Shown piece after piece: positions 45,389 to 56,232 of a stretch of DNA of 64,000 bases. The position numbers and the translations under genes were made by a program. Source of the stretch: Erythrobacter sp. GTDB lineage: Bacteria > Pseudomonadota > Alphaproteobacteria > Sphingomonadales > Sphingomonadaceae. The stretch's first letter is position 1. Every line of letters begins with the position of its first letter. Under the pieces are notes generated by a model. The model made no database searches, was not told the DNA's origin, and was given only the letters and a program-made list of their open reading frames with translations. The DNA is taken from assembly GCF_035194505.1 (NCBI RefSeq), contig NZ_CP136573.1, positions 124,001 to 188,000 of the forward strand, given 5' to 3'.

Positions 45389-46744
45389 ATGGTGTCGGCC
45401 GAATTTGATTATGACCTCTTCACCATCGGCGCAGGCTCGGGCGGGGTGCGCGCCAGCCGCGTCGCTGCCGCGCACGGCGCGCGGGTGGCGGTGGCCGAGG
45501 AATACCGGGTCGGCGGCACCTGCGTGATCCGCGGCTGCGTGCCCAAGAAGATGCTCGTCTACGGCGCCCACTTTGCCGAGGATCTGGAGGACGCCAAGCA
45601 GTTCGGCTGGACCATCGAGGGCAAGAGCTTCGACTGGAAGGCGCTGCGCGATGTCGTCCAGAACGATGTGACGCGGCTTGAGGGGCTCTATGGCCAGACG
45701 CTCTCCAACCACAATGTCACCACCATCAACGAGCGCGCCGAGATCACCGGCCCGCACCAGATCACGCTGGCGAGCGGCAAGGTGATCACGGCGAAATACA
45801 TCCTCATCGCCACCGGCGCGCGCCCGCATGTGCCCGCCTTTCCGGGCAGCGAGCATGTCATCACCTCGAACGAGGCCTTCCATCTCGACACCCTGCCGCG
45901 CCGCATCCTGATTGCCGGCGGGGGCTATATCGCCAATGAATTCGCCGGCATCTTCAACGAATTCGGCTGCAAGGTGACAATCGCCAACCGGTCCGACACG
46001 ATCCTGCGCGGCTATGACGAAGCGTTGCGCGACCGGCTGCTCCAGATCTCGATGGTGAAGGGCATCTGCTTCCTGTTCCATGCCGAGTTCGAGAGCATTG
46101 AAAAGCAGGCTGACGGCACGCTGCTGGTCAAGCTGACCGGGCAGGACGCAGCCGAATATGATGCGGTGATGTTCGCCACCGGCCGCGTGCCCAATATCGA
46201 AGGTCTGGGGCTGGAGACGGTCGGCGTTGCCACCGGCACAAGGGGTGAGATCCTGGTCGATGCCTTCAGCCGCACCAATGTCGATCACATCTATGCCGTG
46301 GGCGATGTGACCGACCGGGTGCAGCTTACCCCCGTCGCGATCCGCGAAGGGCAGGCTTTCGCGGATTCGGTGTTTGGCGGGGTGGAGCCCTATGCGGTCG
46401 ATCATTCCTGCGTGCCAGCTGCGGTGTTCAGCCACCCGCCCATTGCCGCTGTCGGCATGACCGAGAGCGAGGCGCGCAACCAGCTTGGCAATATCCGCGT
46501 CTATCAGGCCGATTTCCGACCGATGAAGAATGTGCTGGCAGGCCGTAACGAGCGCTGCCTCTACAAGATGATCGTCGATGCCGCGAACGATCGGATCGTC
46601 GGCATCCACATGATCGGCCCCGACGCGCCCGAAATCCTGCAAGCGGCGGCCATCGCAGTGAAGGCCGGGCTGACCAAGGCCGATTTCGACGCCACCGTGG
46701 CGATCCACCCGACCATGGCCGAGGAACTGGTGCTGTTCAAATGA
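45389..46744 (+). CDS. gor: Glutathione-disulfide reductase
   Basis: 451 residues from the ATG at 45389, with AGGGAG as ribosome site. FAD motif GAGSGGVRASRVAA, redox disulfide GGTCVIRGCVPKKML, NADPH motif IAGGGYIANEFAGIFNEF, FAD motif YAVGDVTDRVQLTP and the C-terminal catalytic HPTMAEE. It keeps glutathione reduced with NADPH. The SDR gene follows after 10 bp. Confidence 0.93.
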   Translation: MVSAEFDYDLFTIGAGSGGVRASRVAAAHGARVAVAEEYRVGGTCVIRGCVPKKMLVYGAHFAEDLEDAKQFGWTIEGKSFDWKALRDVVQNDVTRLEGLYGQTLSNHNVTTINERAEITGPHQITLASGKVITAKYILIATGARPHVPAFPGSEHVITSNEAFHLDTLPRRILIAGGGYIANEFAGIFNEFGCKVTIANRSDTILRGYDEALRDRLLQISMVKGICFLFHAEFESIEKQADGTLLVKLTGQDAAEYDAVMFATGRVPNIEGLGLETVGVATGTRGEILVDAFSRTNVDHIYAVGDVTDRVQLTPVAIREGQAFADSVFGGVEPYAVDHSCVPAAVFSHPPIAAVGMTESEARNQLGNIRVYQADFRPMKNVLAGRNERCLYKMIVDAANDRIVGIHMIGPDAPEILQAAAIAVKAGLTKADFDATVAIHPTMAEELVLFK

Positions 46745-46754
46745 GGGGCGAAGA

Positions 46755-47477
46755 ATGAACGTCAACGGAAAGACCGTGTTGCTGACCGGCGGCAGCGCAG
46801 GCATCGGGCGCGAGATTGCGCGGCAATTGCAGGCCAAGGGCGCGAGCGTGATCCTCACCGGGCGCGATCCGGCGCGGCTCGAAGCGATGCGGGGCGAGGG
46901 GTTTGACGTGATCGCCGCTGACCTCTCGAACGCGGCGGGCGTCGATGCGCTGGTCGCGGCGCTGGGGGATCGCAGCATCGACATCCTCATCAACAATGCC
47001 GGCCTCGGCGTGCCGCATGATGTGCGCAATGCCCTGCCTGATCCCGACGAAGCGGACGGGTGCTTCTACGCCAACCTTTCCGCGCCGGTGCGGCTCATCA
47101 CCGCGCTGCTCCCTGCCTTGCGGGCGCGCCCTGAAGCGGCGATCGTCAATGTGACGAGCGGGCTGGCGATTGCGCCCAACACCGCAAGCTCGGTATATTG
47201 CGCCAGCAAGGCGGGCCTACGCAGTTTCACCATGGCCCTGCGCGCGCAGCTCGCCAAGGAACCGATCCTCGTGGTCGAGGCCCTGCCGCCGGTGGTCGAC
47301 ACGCAGATGACGGCCGACCGCGACATGTCCAAGATGCCTCCGCAGGAATGCGCGCGCCAGATCATCGCCGCGATTGAAGGTAACCGGCCCGAAGCCAATG
47401 TCGGCATGGTGAAGCTGCTGCGCGCGGTCTATTCGATCTCGCCCGCGCTGGCGCGGAGCGTGATGCAGCGGTTCTAG
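46755..47477 (+). CDS. Short-chain dehydrogenase/reductase
   Basis: 240 residues. Classical SDR motifs: TGGSAGIGREIARQL for the cofactor, NNAG, catalytic Ser in VTSGLAI and YCASK. It resembles the DltE-like group with an LPPVVDT segment after the active site. Oxidoreductase on an unknown alcohol or ketone. The stop is in a CTAG shared with the convergent FAD oxidoreductase gene. Confidence 0.88.
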   Translation: MNVNGKTVLLTGGSAGIGREIARQLQAKGASVILTGRDPARLEAMRGEGFDVIAADLSNAAGVDALVAALGDRSIDILINNAGLGVPHDVRNALPDPDEADGCFYANLSAPVRLITALLPALRARPEAAIVNVTSGLAIAPNTASSVYCASKAGLRSFTMALRAQLAKEPILVVEALPPVVDTQMTADRDMSKMPPQECARQIIAAIEGNRPEANVGMVKLLRAVYSISPALARSVMQRF

Positions 47478-48577
47478 ACCCCCAGCCGCGCGGGGCTGAA
47501 GGTTGCGAAGGACAGCCCCTTCGCCGCCGCATCCTCGGGGAAGGCATGGCCCAGCACCGTCGCCGCCGCGATCCGCGAGAGTGCAGGGGCGGTCTGGAAC
47601 CCCGCGCCGCCTTGCCCGGCTACCCAGTAAAACCCCGGCGCGCCTGCTGCCTCGCCGATCACCGGAAGCTCGTCCGGCGCAAAGCTCCTGAGGCCCGCCC
47701 AGCTATGGGCGATGCGGCGGATAGGAAGCGTGGTCGCCTGCTCCACGCGGTCTGCCGCGATCGCGATGTCGAGTTCTTCGGCTGCCGCATCGCAAGGCTC
47801 GGACGGGGTCTGGTCCATGCTGGAAGCGAGCAGCGCCCCGCGCCCCTCGGGCAGGAGGTAGAAGCCTTCGCCCACGGTCTTGGTGAAGGGCCAGTGGCTC
47901 ACATCCTCGCCTTCGGGTGCTGCAAAGGAGATCACCGTGCGGCGGCGCGGCTCGATCCCGATGGGCGTGACGCCCGCCATCCGCGCAATTGCGTCCGCCC
48001 AGGCCCCCGCCGCATTGACGAGGATCGGCGCAGCGAAGTCGCCCGCCGCCGTTTGCACCCGCCAGCCGCTGCCGTCACGGGCAATCGCGCTGACCCGCGC
48101 GCCCGTCACCAGCTTGCCGTTGTGTTCGCGCAAAACCGCGATGCAGGCTTGCAGCATTGCGTGCGTATCGAGCTTCAGCGAAGCATGGTCGATCAGCGCC
48201 GCCGCGCAGGCCTCCGCCTTCAGCGCGGGCATCAGGGCGCGGGCCTCCTCCGGCCCGGCCCGCGTGTAATCGCAAGCATAGTGGCGGTGCACATCCTCCA
48301 GCGCATCGAGCGCCGCGATCTCTTCTGCGTGCGCGATATGGAGCGCCGGATGCACCGAGCCATGCGCGGCCAGCTCCGTCATGCTCAGCGCGGTCAGATC
48401 GCGCACCGGCTCATTGCCGAGGCCGTAATGCCCAAAGGCGACCGAGCGGCCCGAGGCGTGGTATCCCGGCGCGCTCTCGCCCTCCAGCACCACCACCTGC
48501 ATATGCGGTGCAAGCCGGCCTGCAAGGCTCAGCCCCGCAATCCCGCCGCCCACCACCAGCACATCGGCCCTGTTCAT
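47474..48577 (-). CDS. FAD-dependent oxidoreductase (D-amino-acid dehydrogenase-like)
   Basis: 367 residues from the ATG at 48577. DAO-family layout: VVGGGIAGLSLAGRL, VVLEGESAPGYHASGRS, VNAAGAWADAIA and the C-terminal FYWVAGQGGAGFQTAPAL. The stretch SVAFGHYGLGNEPVRDLTALS resembles D-arginine dehydrogenase DauA. It probably oxidises a D-amino or related imino acid, passing electrons to the respiratory chain. Divergent from pccB with 91 bp between starts. Confidence 0.85.
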   Translation of the reverse strand: MNRADVLVVGGGIAGLSLAGRLAPHMQVVVLEGESAPGYHASGRSVAFGHYGLGNEPVRDLTALSMTELAAHGSVHPALHIAHAEEIAALDALEDVHRHYACDYTRAGPEEARALMPALKAEACAAALIDHASLKLDTHAMLQACIAVLREHNGKLVTGARVSAIARDGSGWRVQTAAGDFAAPILVNAAGAWADAIARMAGVTPIGIEPRRRTVISFAAPEGEDVSHWPFTKTVGEGFYLLPEGRGALLASSMDQTPSEPCDAAAEELDIAIAADRVEQATTLPIRRIAHSWAGLRSFAPDELPVIGEAAGAPGFYWVAGQGGAGFQTAPALSRIAAATVLGHAFPEDAAAKGLSFATFSPARLGV

Positions 48578-48668
48578 CGACAAACTCCCGCCACTTTTGC
48601 CACGTTGACGCTTGGAACGCGCTAAGGCAACGCATTGCGCCAAGAGAGCCACAGGAGAGGAACCCTTC

Positions 48669-50201
48669 GTGTCCGCCAATATCGCCGAAATGGAACGTCG
48701 CCGCGAAGCTGCCCGGATGGGTGGCGGGGCCAAGCGCATCGAAGCCCAGCACGCCAAGGGCAAGCTGACCGCGCGTGAACGCCTCGACGTGCTGCTCGAC
48801 GAAGGCAGCTTCGAGGAAATCGACACCTATGTCGAACACGACTGCATGGATTTCGGCATGGAAACCCAGCGCATTCCGGGCGACGGGGTGGTGACGGGCA
48901 GCGGCACGATCAATGGCCGGCTGGTCTATGTGTTCTCGCAGGATTTCACCGTGTTCGGCGGAAGCCTCTCCAAACGCCATGCCGAGAAGATCTGCAAGGT
49001 GATGGACACCGCGATGAAGGTCGGCGCGCCGGTGATCGGCCTCAACGATTCGGGCGGGGCGCGCATTCAGGAGGGCGTCGCATCGCTCGGCGGCTATGCC
49101 GAGGTGTTCCAGCGAAATGTGCTCGCATCCGGCGTCGTCCCGCAGATCAGCCTGATCATGGGGCCGTGTGCGGGCGGGGCGGTCTATTCGCCTGCGATGA
49201 CCGACTTCATCTTCATGGTGAAGGACAGCTCCTACATGTTCGTCACCGGCCCCGATGTGGTGAAGACCGTCACCAACGAGGTCGTGACGCAGGAGGAACT
49301 TGGCGGCGCAATCACCCACACCACCAAGACTTCCGTCGCCGATCTCGCCTACGAAAACGATGTCGATGCGTTGCTGGCGACCCGCCGCTTCTTCGATTTC
49401 CTGCCGCTGTCGAACCGCGACGAGGCCCCGGTGCTCCCCACCGGCGATGCGTGGGACCGGATCGACAACAGCCTCGACACGCTGATCCCCGACAATGCCA
49501 ACCAGCCCTATGACATGCACGAGGTGATCACCAAGGTGCTGGACGAGGGCGATTTCTTCGAGATCCAGCCGGCCCACGCGGGCAACATCATCTGCGGTTT
49601 CGGCCGCGTGGAAGGCCGCACCGTCGGCGTAGTCGCGAACCAGCCGATGGTGCTGGCGGGCGTGCTCGACATCAATTCCTCGAAGAAGGCCGCGCGTTTC
49701 GTGCGCTTCTGCGATGCCTTCGAGATCCCGATCGTCACCTTCGTCGACGTCCCCGGCTTCCTCCCCGGCACGGCGCAGGAACTGGGCGGGATCATCAAGC
49801 ACGGCGCGAAGCTGCTGTTCGCCTATGCCGAGGCGACCGTGCCCAAGATCACCGTCATCACCCGCAAGGCTTACGGCGGGGCCTATGACGTGATGGCTTC
49901 GAAGCACCTGCGCGGTGATTTGAATTATGCTTGGCCCACCGCCGAAATCGCGGTGATGGGCGCCAAGGGCGCGGTGGAGATCATCTTCCGCCAGGAAAAG
50001 GACGACCCCGCCAAGATCGCCGAGCGGACCAAGGAATACGAAGACCGCTTCGCCAACCCCTTCGTCGCAGCCCAGCGTGGCTATATCGACGAGGTGATCT
50101 ACCCGCACTCGACCCGGAAGCGCATCGCGCTGGGGCTAAGGAAGCTGCGGACGAAGCAGCTGGAGAACCCGTGGAAGAAGCATGACAATATTCCGCTATG
50201 A
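48669..50201 (+). CDS. pccB: Propionyl-CoA carboxylase beta subunit (carboxyltransferase)
   Basis: 510 residues from the GTG at 48669, with AGGAGAGGAA ahead of it. Carboxyltransferase signatures include KGKLTARERLDVLLDEGSF, LNDSGGARIQEGV, GPCAGGAVYSPAMTDF, VKTVTNEVVTQEELGG and VPGFLPGTAQE. With the biotin-carrying alpha subunit (56727) it carboxylates propionyl-CoA to (S)-methylmalonyl-CoA. The epimerase and mutase for the next steps are downstream on the same strand. Its stop overlaps the next gene (ATGA), a small AT-richer gene that does not look metabolic. Confidence 0.95.
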   Translation: MSANIAEMERRREAARMGGGAKRIEAQHAKGKLTARERLDVLLDEGSFEEIDTYVEHDCMDFGMETQRIPGDGVVTGSGTINGRLVYVFSQDFTVFGGSLSKRHAEKICKVMDTAMKVGAPVIGLNDSGGARIQEGVASLGGYAEVFQRNVLASGVVPQISLIMGPCAGGAVYSPAMTDFIFMVKDSSYMFVTGPDVVKTVTNEVVTQEELGGAITHTTKTSVADLAYENDVDALLATRRFFDFLPLSNRDEAPVLPTGDAWDRIDNSLDTLIPDNANQPYDMHEVITKVLDEGDFFEIQPAHAGNIICGFGRVEGRTVGVVANQPMVLAGVLDINSSKKAARFVRFCDAFEIPIVTFVDVPGFLPGTAQELGGIIKHGAKLLFAYAEATVPKITVITRKAYGGAYDVMASKHLRGDLNYAWPTAEIAVMGAKGAVEIIFRQEKDDPAKIAERTKEYEDRFANPFVAAQRGYIDEVIYPHSTRKRIALGLRKLRTKQLENPWKKHDNIPL

Positions 50202-50557
50202 GCAAGAAAACGCGCGAGATTAGGTTGGAGGCCGAAGAGCGTTGGCCGACGCTCTATCAATTCTTGGGTGCCTATTGTCATCAGGATTGGCCTGAAGACT
50301 ATGGCACGCCTGAAGCTGCAGTGGATGCAGCGATTGCTGATTACTTGCTGCCAATGCGCCAACAAGTTCTCCAGGAATGGAGGGATTGGAATTCAACGCG
50401 CGGTGCTGAGTTTGATCCACGCTCGGCGGTCAATGATGGTCTCGGCGTGTATGTCTATTTCAAAGAACCTTCCGATGCTCGGCAATTCATGAACTTGGTC
50501 TACGACAAGCTCATCGTCTCTGTGCGGAATGAAACTAGCAAGGACTGGAAACCATGA
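50198..50557 (+). CDS. Small CdiI-like immunity protein candidate, AT-rich relative to neighbours
   Basis: 119 residues, ATG overlapping the pccB stop; its own stop overlaps the next gene's ATG. The N-terminal half (WPTLYQFLGAYCHQDWPEDY, then GTPEAAVDAAIADYLL) resembles the CdiI_2-type contact-dependent inhibition immunity domain, whose hallmark is a LG-x-Y-x-HQDW stretch. Base composition is visibly lower in GC than pccB and the epimerase, with codons such as TTG, GAT, ATT and CAA preferred, suggesting transfer. No cdiA/cdiB or toxin gene is near, so it would be an orphan. Family recognition is from memory. Confidence 0.55.
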   Translation: MSKKTREIRLEAEERWPTLYQFLGAYCHQDWPEDYGTPEAAVDAAIADYLLPMRQQVLQEWRDWNSTRGAEFDPRSAVNDGLGVYVYFKEPSDARQFMNLVYDKLIVSVRNETSKDWKP

Positions 50558-51006
50558 AACTCGGCCGATTGAACCACATCGGGGTCGCCACGCCCTCCAT
50601 CGCCGATAGCATCGCCTTCTACCGCGACGTGATGGGCGCGACGAAGATCCATACGCCCTTCGACCTTGAGGAGCAGGGCGTGAAGGTCTGCTTCGTCGAC
50701 ACCCCCGGTGCGGACGGGGTGATGAACGGGACGCAGATCGAACTGATCGAGCCCTTGGGGGAAAACTCCACCCTCGCAGGCTTCCTCGCCAAGAACCCGC
50801 TCGGCGGGCAGCATCATCTGTGCTTCGAAGTGCCCGATATTGCCGAGGCGCGCGCCGAGTTCGAGAGCCTCGGCAAGCGCATCCTCGGCCCCACCCGCAT
50901 CGGCGCGCACGGCACCCCTATCTTTTTCGTCCATCCCAAGGACATGGGCGGCATGCTTACCGAGATCATGGAGACCCCGCGCGAGGATGCGCACTGGTCT
51001 AATTAA
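50554..51006 (+). CDS. mce: Methylmalonyl-CoA epimerase
   Basis: 150 residues, a vicinal-oxygen-chelate fold made of two modules. Metal-binding residues are His in LNHIGVATPS, His in GGQHHLCFEVPD, and Glu near LTEIMETP, matching the family pattern; QIELIEPLGENS is also typical. It interconverts (S)- and (R)-methylmalonyl-CoA between the carboxylase and the mutase. ATG overlaps the preceding stop. Confidence 0.93.
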   Translation: MKLGRLNHIGVATPSIADSIAFYRDVMGATKIHTPFDLEEQGVKVCFVDTPGADGVMNGTQIELIEPLGENSTLAGFLAKNPLGGQHHLCFEVPDIAEARAEFESLGKRILGPTRIGAHGTPIFFVHPKDMGGMLTEIMETPREDAHWSN

Positions 51007-51012
51007 CATAGA

Positions 51013-51105
51013 GCCGTTCGGGCTGAGCTTGTCGAAGCCCCGCACTTCACTTTGATCGCCACGCCAGAAGGAAGAACGGCCCTTCGACAGGCTCAGGGCG
51101 AACGG
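51013..51105. repeat. Palindromic REP-like element B
   Basis: Arm 1 GCCGTTCGGGCTGAGCTTGT (from 51013, continuing CGAAGCCC to about 51040) and arm 2 GCCCTTCGACAGGCTCAGGG (from 51079, continuing CGAACGG to 51105) are near reverse complements. Arm 1 is the exact inverse of arm 2 of element C (54240-54266), so B and C lie in opposite orientation around the hydratase and mutase genes. Confidence 0.8.
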
Positions 51106-51118
51106 GAGTTGTCTGAAA

Positions 51119-51904
51119 ATGTCCTACGAAACCATCCGCGTTGAACGTGACGGCCCGCTGCTGACCATCACCCTCAACCGCCCCGAGCGGCTCAACGCCA
51201 TGCCGCCCGCGATGGCGGACGAGCTGGGTCAGGCCTTCTATGACCTTGGCGATGCGCGCGCGGTGCTGATCACGGGCGAGGGCAAGGGCTTCTGCTCGGG
51301 CGCGGATTTGTCCGCTCGCGGGAGCGGCTCTGCGCTGGGCGGCAAGGGCGGTAGCCACGAGGCGCTGATCAATCACTACAACCCCGCGATCAGCCAGATC
51401 ATCCGCGCGAATGTGCCGGTGATCTGCGCGGTCAATGGCCCGGCGGCGGGTGTCGGCTGCTCGCTCGCGCTGGCGGCGGACTTCACTATCGCGGCCAAGA
51501 GCGCCTATTTCCTGCAAGCCTTCGTCAATATCGGCCTTGTCCCCGATGGCGGCTCGACCTGGCTGCTCGCCCGCGCCATCGGCCGCGCGCGTGCCACCCG
51601 CATGATGATGCTGGGCGAGAAGATCTCCGGTAGCCAGGCCGAGGAATGGGGCCTCGTCTACAAGTGCGTCGAGGATGCTGACCTGATGAGCGAAGCCCGC
51701 GCGCTGGCGGAGAAGCTCGCGAACGGCCCGACGGTTGCCTACGCCACGATGAAGCGCAACATCGCCACCGCGATGGACCAGAACCTCCAGATGGTGCTGC
51801 TCGCCGAGGCCGAGGGCCAGCGCATCGCCGGCGCGACCAAGGACGCGATGGAGGGCGGCATGGCCTTCCTCCAGAAGCGGAAAGCGGAATTCAAGGGGCA
51901 CTAA
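51119..51904 (+). CDS. Enoyl-CoA hydratase/isomerase family protein
   Basis: 261 residues. Crotonase fold: ITLNRPERLNAMPP, the oxyanion loop GKGFCSGADLSARG, NGPAAGVGCSLALAADF and NIGLVPDGGSTWLLAR, with Asp rather than Glu in the last motif as in PaaG-like isomerases/hydratases. Likely a fatty-acid or aromatic-acid degradation enzyme; placement next to the mutase suggests it supplies propionyl-CoA from odd-chain or branched acids. Preceded by element B, whose edge adjoins the ribosome site. Confidence 0.88.
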   Translation: MSYETIRVERDGPLLTITLNRPERLNAMPPAMADELGQAFYDLGDARAVLITGEGKGFCSGADLSARGSGSALGGKGGSHEALINHYNPAISQIIRANVPVICAVNGPAAGVGCSLALAADFTIAAKSAYFLQAFVNIGLVPDGGSTWLLARAIGRARATRMMMLGEKISGSQAEEWGLVYKCVEDADLMSEARALAEKLANGPTVAYATMKRNIATAMDQNLQMVLLAEAEGQRIAGATKDAMEGGMAFLQKRKAEFKGH

Positions 51905-51915
51905 TCGCGCCCATC

Positions 51916-51996
51916 TCCGTTCGTATCGAGCGGAGCACGCAGTGCGCAGTCGAGATGCCCGAGAACGGTGTCTCGACTTCGCTCGACACGAACGGA
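51916..51996. repeat. Nested palindromic repeat between hydratase and mutase
   Basis: Outer arms 51916-51932 and 51980-51996 (TCCGTTCGTATCGAGCG / CGCTCGACACGAACGGA) match at 16 of 17 positions. Inside, AGTCGAGA (51948-51955) pairs with TCTCGACT (51971-51978). This is a different family from elements A-C and also ends in the word GAACGG, 12 bp before the mutase start. Confidence 0.75.
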
Positions 51997-52008
51997 AATG
52001 GTTGAGAA

Positions 52009-54162
<2,154 letters not shown>

Positions 54163-54174
54163 CCCCGCCTCCCT

Positions 54175-54266
54175 CCGTTCGCCCTGAGCTTGTCGAAGGG
54201 CCGCTTTTCTTTTTCGCCGAAAGTGCAGAAGAAAGGGCAGGGCTTCGACAAGCTCAGCCCGAACGG
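54175..54266. repeat. Palindromic REP-like element C
   Basis: Arm 1 CCGTTCGCCCTGAGCTTGTC (from 54175, continuing GAAGGGCC to 54202) and arm 2 GGGCTTCGACAAGCTCAGCC (from 54240, continuing CGAACGG to 54266) are near-perfect inverses. The linker carries AAAGTGCAG, the same word as in element A. Located 12 bp after the mutase stop. Confidence 0.8.
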
Positions 54267-54286
54267 TTATTTGTGTGTTGTGAGGA

Positions 54287-54466
54287 ATGAGACGCTCTCA
54301 AATGGCCTGTGACTGCCTCAATTGCGGCCATGAGATTGGCTACCATCATGGCGGAATGGAGCCGGAGATGTTTTGCACCTGTTTGGGCTGCCGCTGTCCC
54401 GGCTATCGCGACGAGACATTGAAAAGCCCGCAATCCGGCCCCTTGAAACCAGAAAGTTCGCAATGA
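54287..54466 (+). CDS. Cys-rich microprotein, zinc-ribbon-like
   Basis: 59 residues from the ATG at 54287, or 54 from the ATG at 54302 (MACDCLNCGHEIGYHHGG). Seven cysteines fall in two clusters: C-x-C-x2-C, then C-x-C-x2-C-x-C (FCTCLGCRCPGYRDE), with His10, His15 and His16 between, a pattern that could bind zinc or another metal. The stop overlaps the ATG of the esterase gene (ATGA), which supports translation. Base composition is less GC-rich than neighbours. I do not recognise the family; a metal-binding role is inference. Confidence 0.6.
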   Translation: MRRSQMACDCLNCGHEIGYHHGGMEPEMFCTCLGCRCPGYRDETLKSPQSGPLKPESSQ

Positions 54467-55326
54467 CCCACCCCCGCACCGACTGGACCCGCGCCGCCTT
54501 GGCTGCGCTGGCCCTGACGGCGGCGGCGGTCGGGCAGGCGCAAAGCCCTGAGCCCCAGCCGCTGACCATTGGCGAGACGGTGACGCTCGATGCCTTGGGC
54601 GAGGCCCGCGAGGTCAATATCGTCCTGCCACTCGGCTACGGCGAAGAGCCGGACAAACGCTGGCCGGTGGTCTATCTGCTCGATGGCGGTGAGGCGCAGG
54701 ACCTGTTTATGGGCGCCGGGCTCCAGCGCTGGAACACCATCTGGGGGCGCAGCAAGGACGCGATCATTGTCGGGATCGCAACCAGGAACCGCCAGCGCGA
54801 ATTGCTCCCGCCGACCGCCGACGAGGCCGAGGCCAAGCGCTACCCCACAGCAGGGCAAAGCGCCGCCTTCCGCGCGTGGATCGCGGATATCGTCAAGCCG
54901 ATGGTCGAGGCGCGCTTCCGCACCGATGGCACATCTGTCCTCGTCGGCGAGAGCGCGGCGGGGCATTTCGTGGTCGAAACCTGGGCCACCGCGCCCGCCA
55001 TGTTCACCGGCTACGCGGCGATCAGCCCCAGCCTGCAATGGGATTTCGAAGCGCTGAGCCGCAAGCCTCTGGGCGAGGGCAAGCGCCCGCCGCTCTACCT
55101 CAGCCTTGCCGATGAGGGCGGGGCGACCGAGACGGGGATGATGCGCCTGCTTTCCAGCCTGCCGCCATCGCAGCCCTACTGCTTCTCCGACCGGCGGACC
55201 GAACTGCGTCACGCCACGAGCTTGCACGGCTTGCTGCCCGAGGCGCTGCAATATCTCCTGCCGACCGGGGCCGATTACCTCGAGGAATACGGCATGGTGC
55301 TGCGCTGCGAGAAGCGGGGAGGGTGA
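54463..55326 (+). CDS. Secreted alpha/beta-hydrolase (putative esterase family)
   Basis: 287 residues with a signal peptide (cleavage near VGQAQ). The esterase-D-like layout shows REVNIVLPLGYGEE, WPVVYLLDGGEAQDLF, the nucleophile elbow LVGESAAGHF (GxSxG) and YAAISPSLQWDF. Family members hydrolyse ester bonds of siderophores, mycolates or feruloyl groups; the substrate here is unknown. It overlaps the Cys-rich gene upstream. Two cysteines near the C-terminus could form a disulfide. Confidence 0.82.
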   Translation: MTHPRTDWTRAALAALALTAAAVGQAQSPEPQPLTIGETVTLDALGEAREVNIVLPLGYGEEPDKRWPVVYLLDGGEAQDLFMGAGLQRWNTIWGRSKDAIIVGIATRNRQRELLPPTADEAEAKRYPTAGQSAAFRAWIADIVKPMVEARFRTDGTSVLVGESAAGHFVVETWATAPAMFTGYAAISPSLQWDFEALSRKPLGEGKRPPLYLSLADEGGATETGMMRLLSSLPPSQPYCFSDRRTELRHATSLHGLLPEALQYLLPTGADYLEEYGMVLRCEKRGG

Positions 55327-55339
55327 TCCCATGACCAAC

Positions 55340-55425
55340 CCCCGTCTTCCCCGCGCAGACGGGGATCCATCACGCTCTGTTGGTGGCGCAGTCGAGGCAG
55401 GATGGGCCCCTGCCTGCGCAGGGGC
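55340..55425. repeat. Double-hairpin intergenic repeat
   Basis: Two perfect 8-bp hairpins: CCCCGTCT (55340-55347) / AGACGGGG (55357-55364), and GCCCCTGC (55406-55413) / GCAGGGGC (55418-55425) with a 4-base loop. Words such as GGATCCATCACGCTCTGTTG between them recur in sphingomonad intergenic repeats as I remember them. It separates the esterase from the DUF3445 gene. Confidence 0.6.
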
Positions 55426-55440
55426 GACGGAGATCACCCG

Positions 55441-56232
55441 ATGACCCTCGGCTTCTCCGTCGATGATCTGCTCCCCAAGGCGCGCGGGGGCGGGCAGCTG
55501 CGCATGGGGCTGGTCAAACTGGAGGAGCAGGGCTGGCTCCAGCCCGCGCCCGATCTGGCCGCGCGGGCCGAGGGGTTTGCGCATTGGCCACAGGGCGTGC
55601 AGCTCACCCCTGAGGTGGACGCTCCGGGCCGCGAGCTTGCCGCGATGCTCGGGCAGGAAGGCGCGCTCCCCGAAGCCGCGCTCGCCGTCCACGAAGACCT
55701 GTGCCTGCTGACCAGACGCGAAGGCGAGGAGGTCTATCGCCTGATCGGCGCGGCGGTCGCATGGCCCTCCGACTGGCACCCTGCGGACAAAATCGGCCTC
55801 CCCCTGCGCGCTCTCCATGCGCCCATCGCTGGCTATGAAGAACAACTCGCCACCGGCGTCGACCGCTTCATGGAAACCCTGCGCCCCGGCCCGATCTATG
55901 GCCGGTGCAACTGGTTCATCGCGGCCACGGGGGAGCGCCGCTGGCTCCCCGACCGGCCTCCGCAAGAGGCCTTCGCCCATGTCACGCCGGACAACGCTGG
56001 CGAGACGCTGTTCGTGCGCTCCGAACGCCAGACGCTCCGGCGCTTGCCGCAGACGGGGGCGATCCTGTTCGGCATCGGGATTTACGTCGAACCGCTGGGC
56101 AGCCTCTCGCCTGCCAACATCGCCATGCTGGGCCGCGCGGTGCAGACCCTCGTCAGCGGCGAGGGTGACCGGCGGGGCGCGCCCGCCTATGCCGATAGTC
56201 TCATCGCCTTTGCCGAAAGGTCTGCCGCATGA
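55441..56232 (+). CDS. DUF3445 (heme-dependent oxidative N-demethylase-like) protein
   Basis: 263 residues from the ATG at 55441. Conserved blocks: VHEDLCLLTRREGEEVYRLI, AAVAWPSDWHPADKIGLPL, ALHAPIAGYEEQL and RCNWFIAATGERRWLP, the pattern of DUF3445. Characterised relatives are heme-dependent oxidative N-demethylases acting on small amines; whether this copy keeps that activity is unknown. Overlaps the next gene by ATGA. Confidence 0.75.
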   Translation: MTLGFSVDDLLPKARGGGQLRMGLVKLEEQGWLQPAPDLAARAEGFAHWPQGVQLTPEVDAPGRELAAMLGQEGALPEAALAVHEDLCLLTRREGEEVYRLIGAAVAWPSDWHPADKIGLPLRALHAPIAGYEEQLATGVDRFMETLRPGPIYGRCNWFIAATGERRWLPDRPPQEAFAHVTPDNAGETLFVRSERQTLRRLPQTGAILFGIGIYVEPLGSLSPANIAMLGRAVQTLVSGEGDRRGAPAYADSLIAFAERSAA

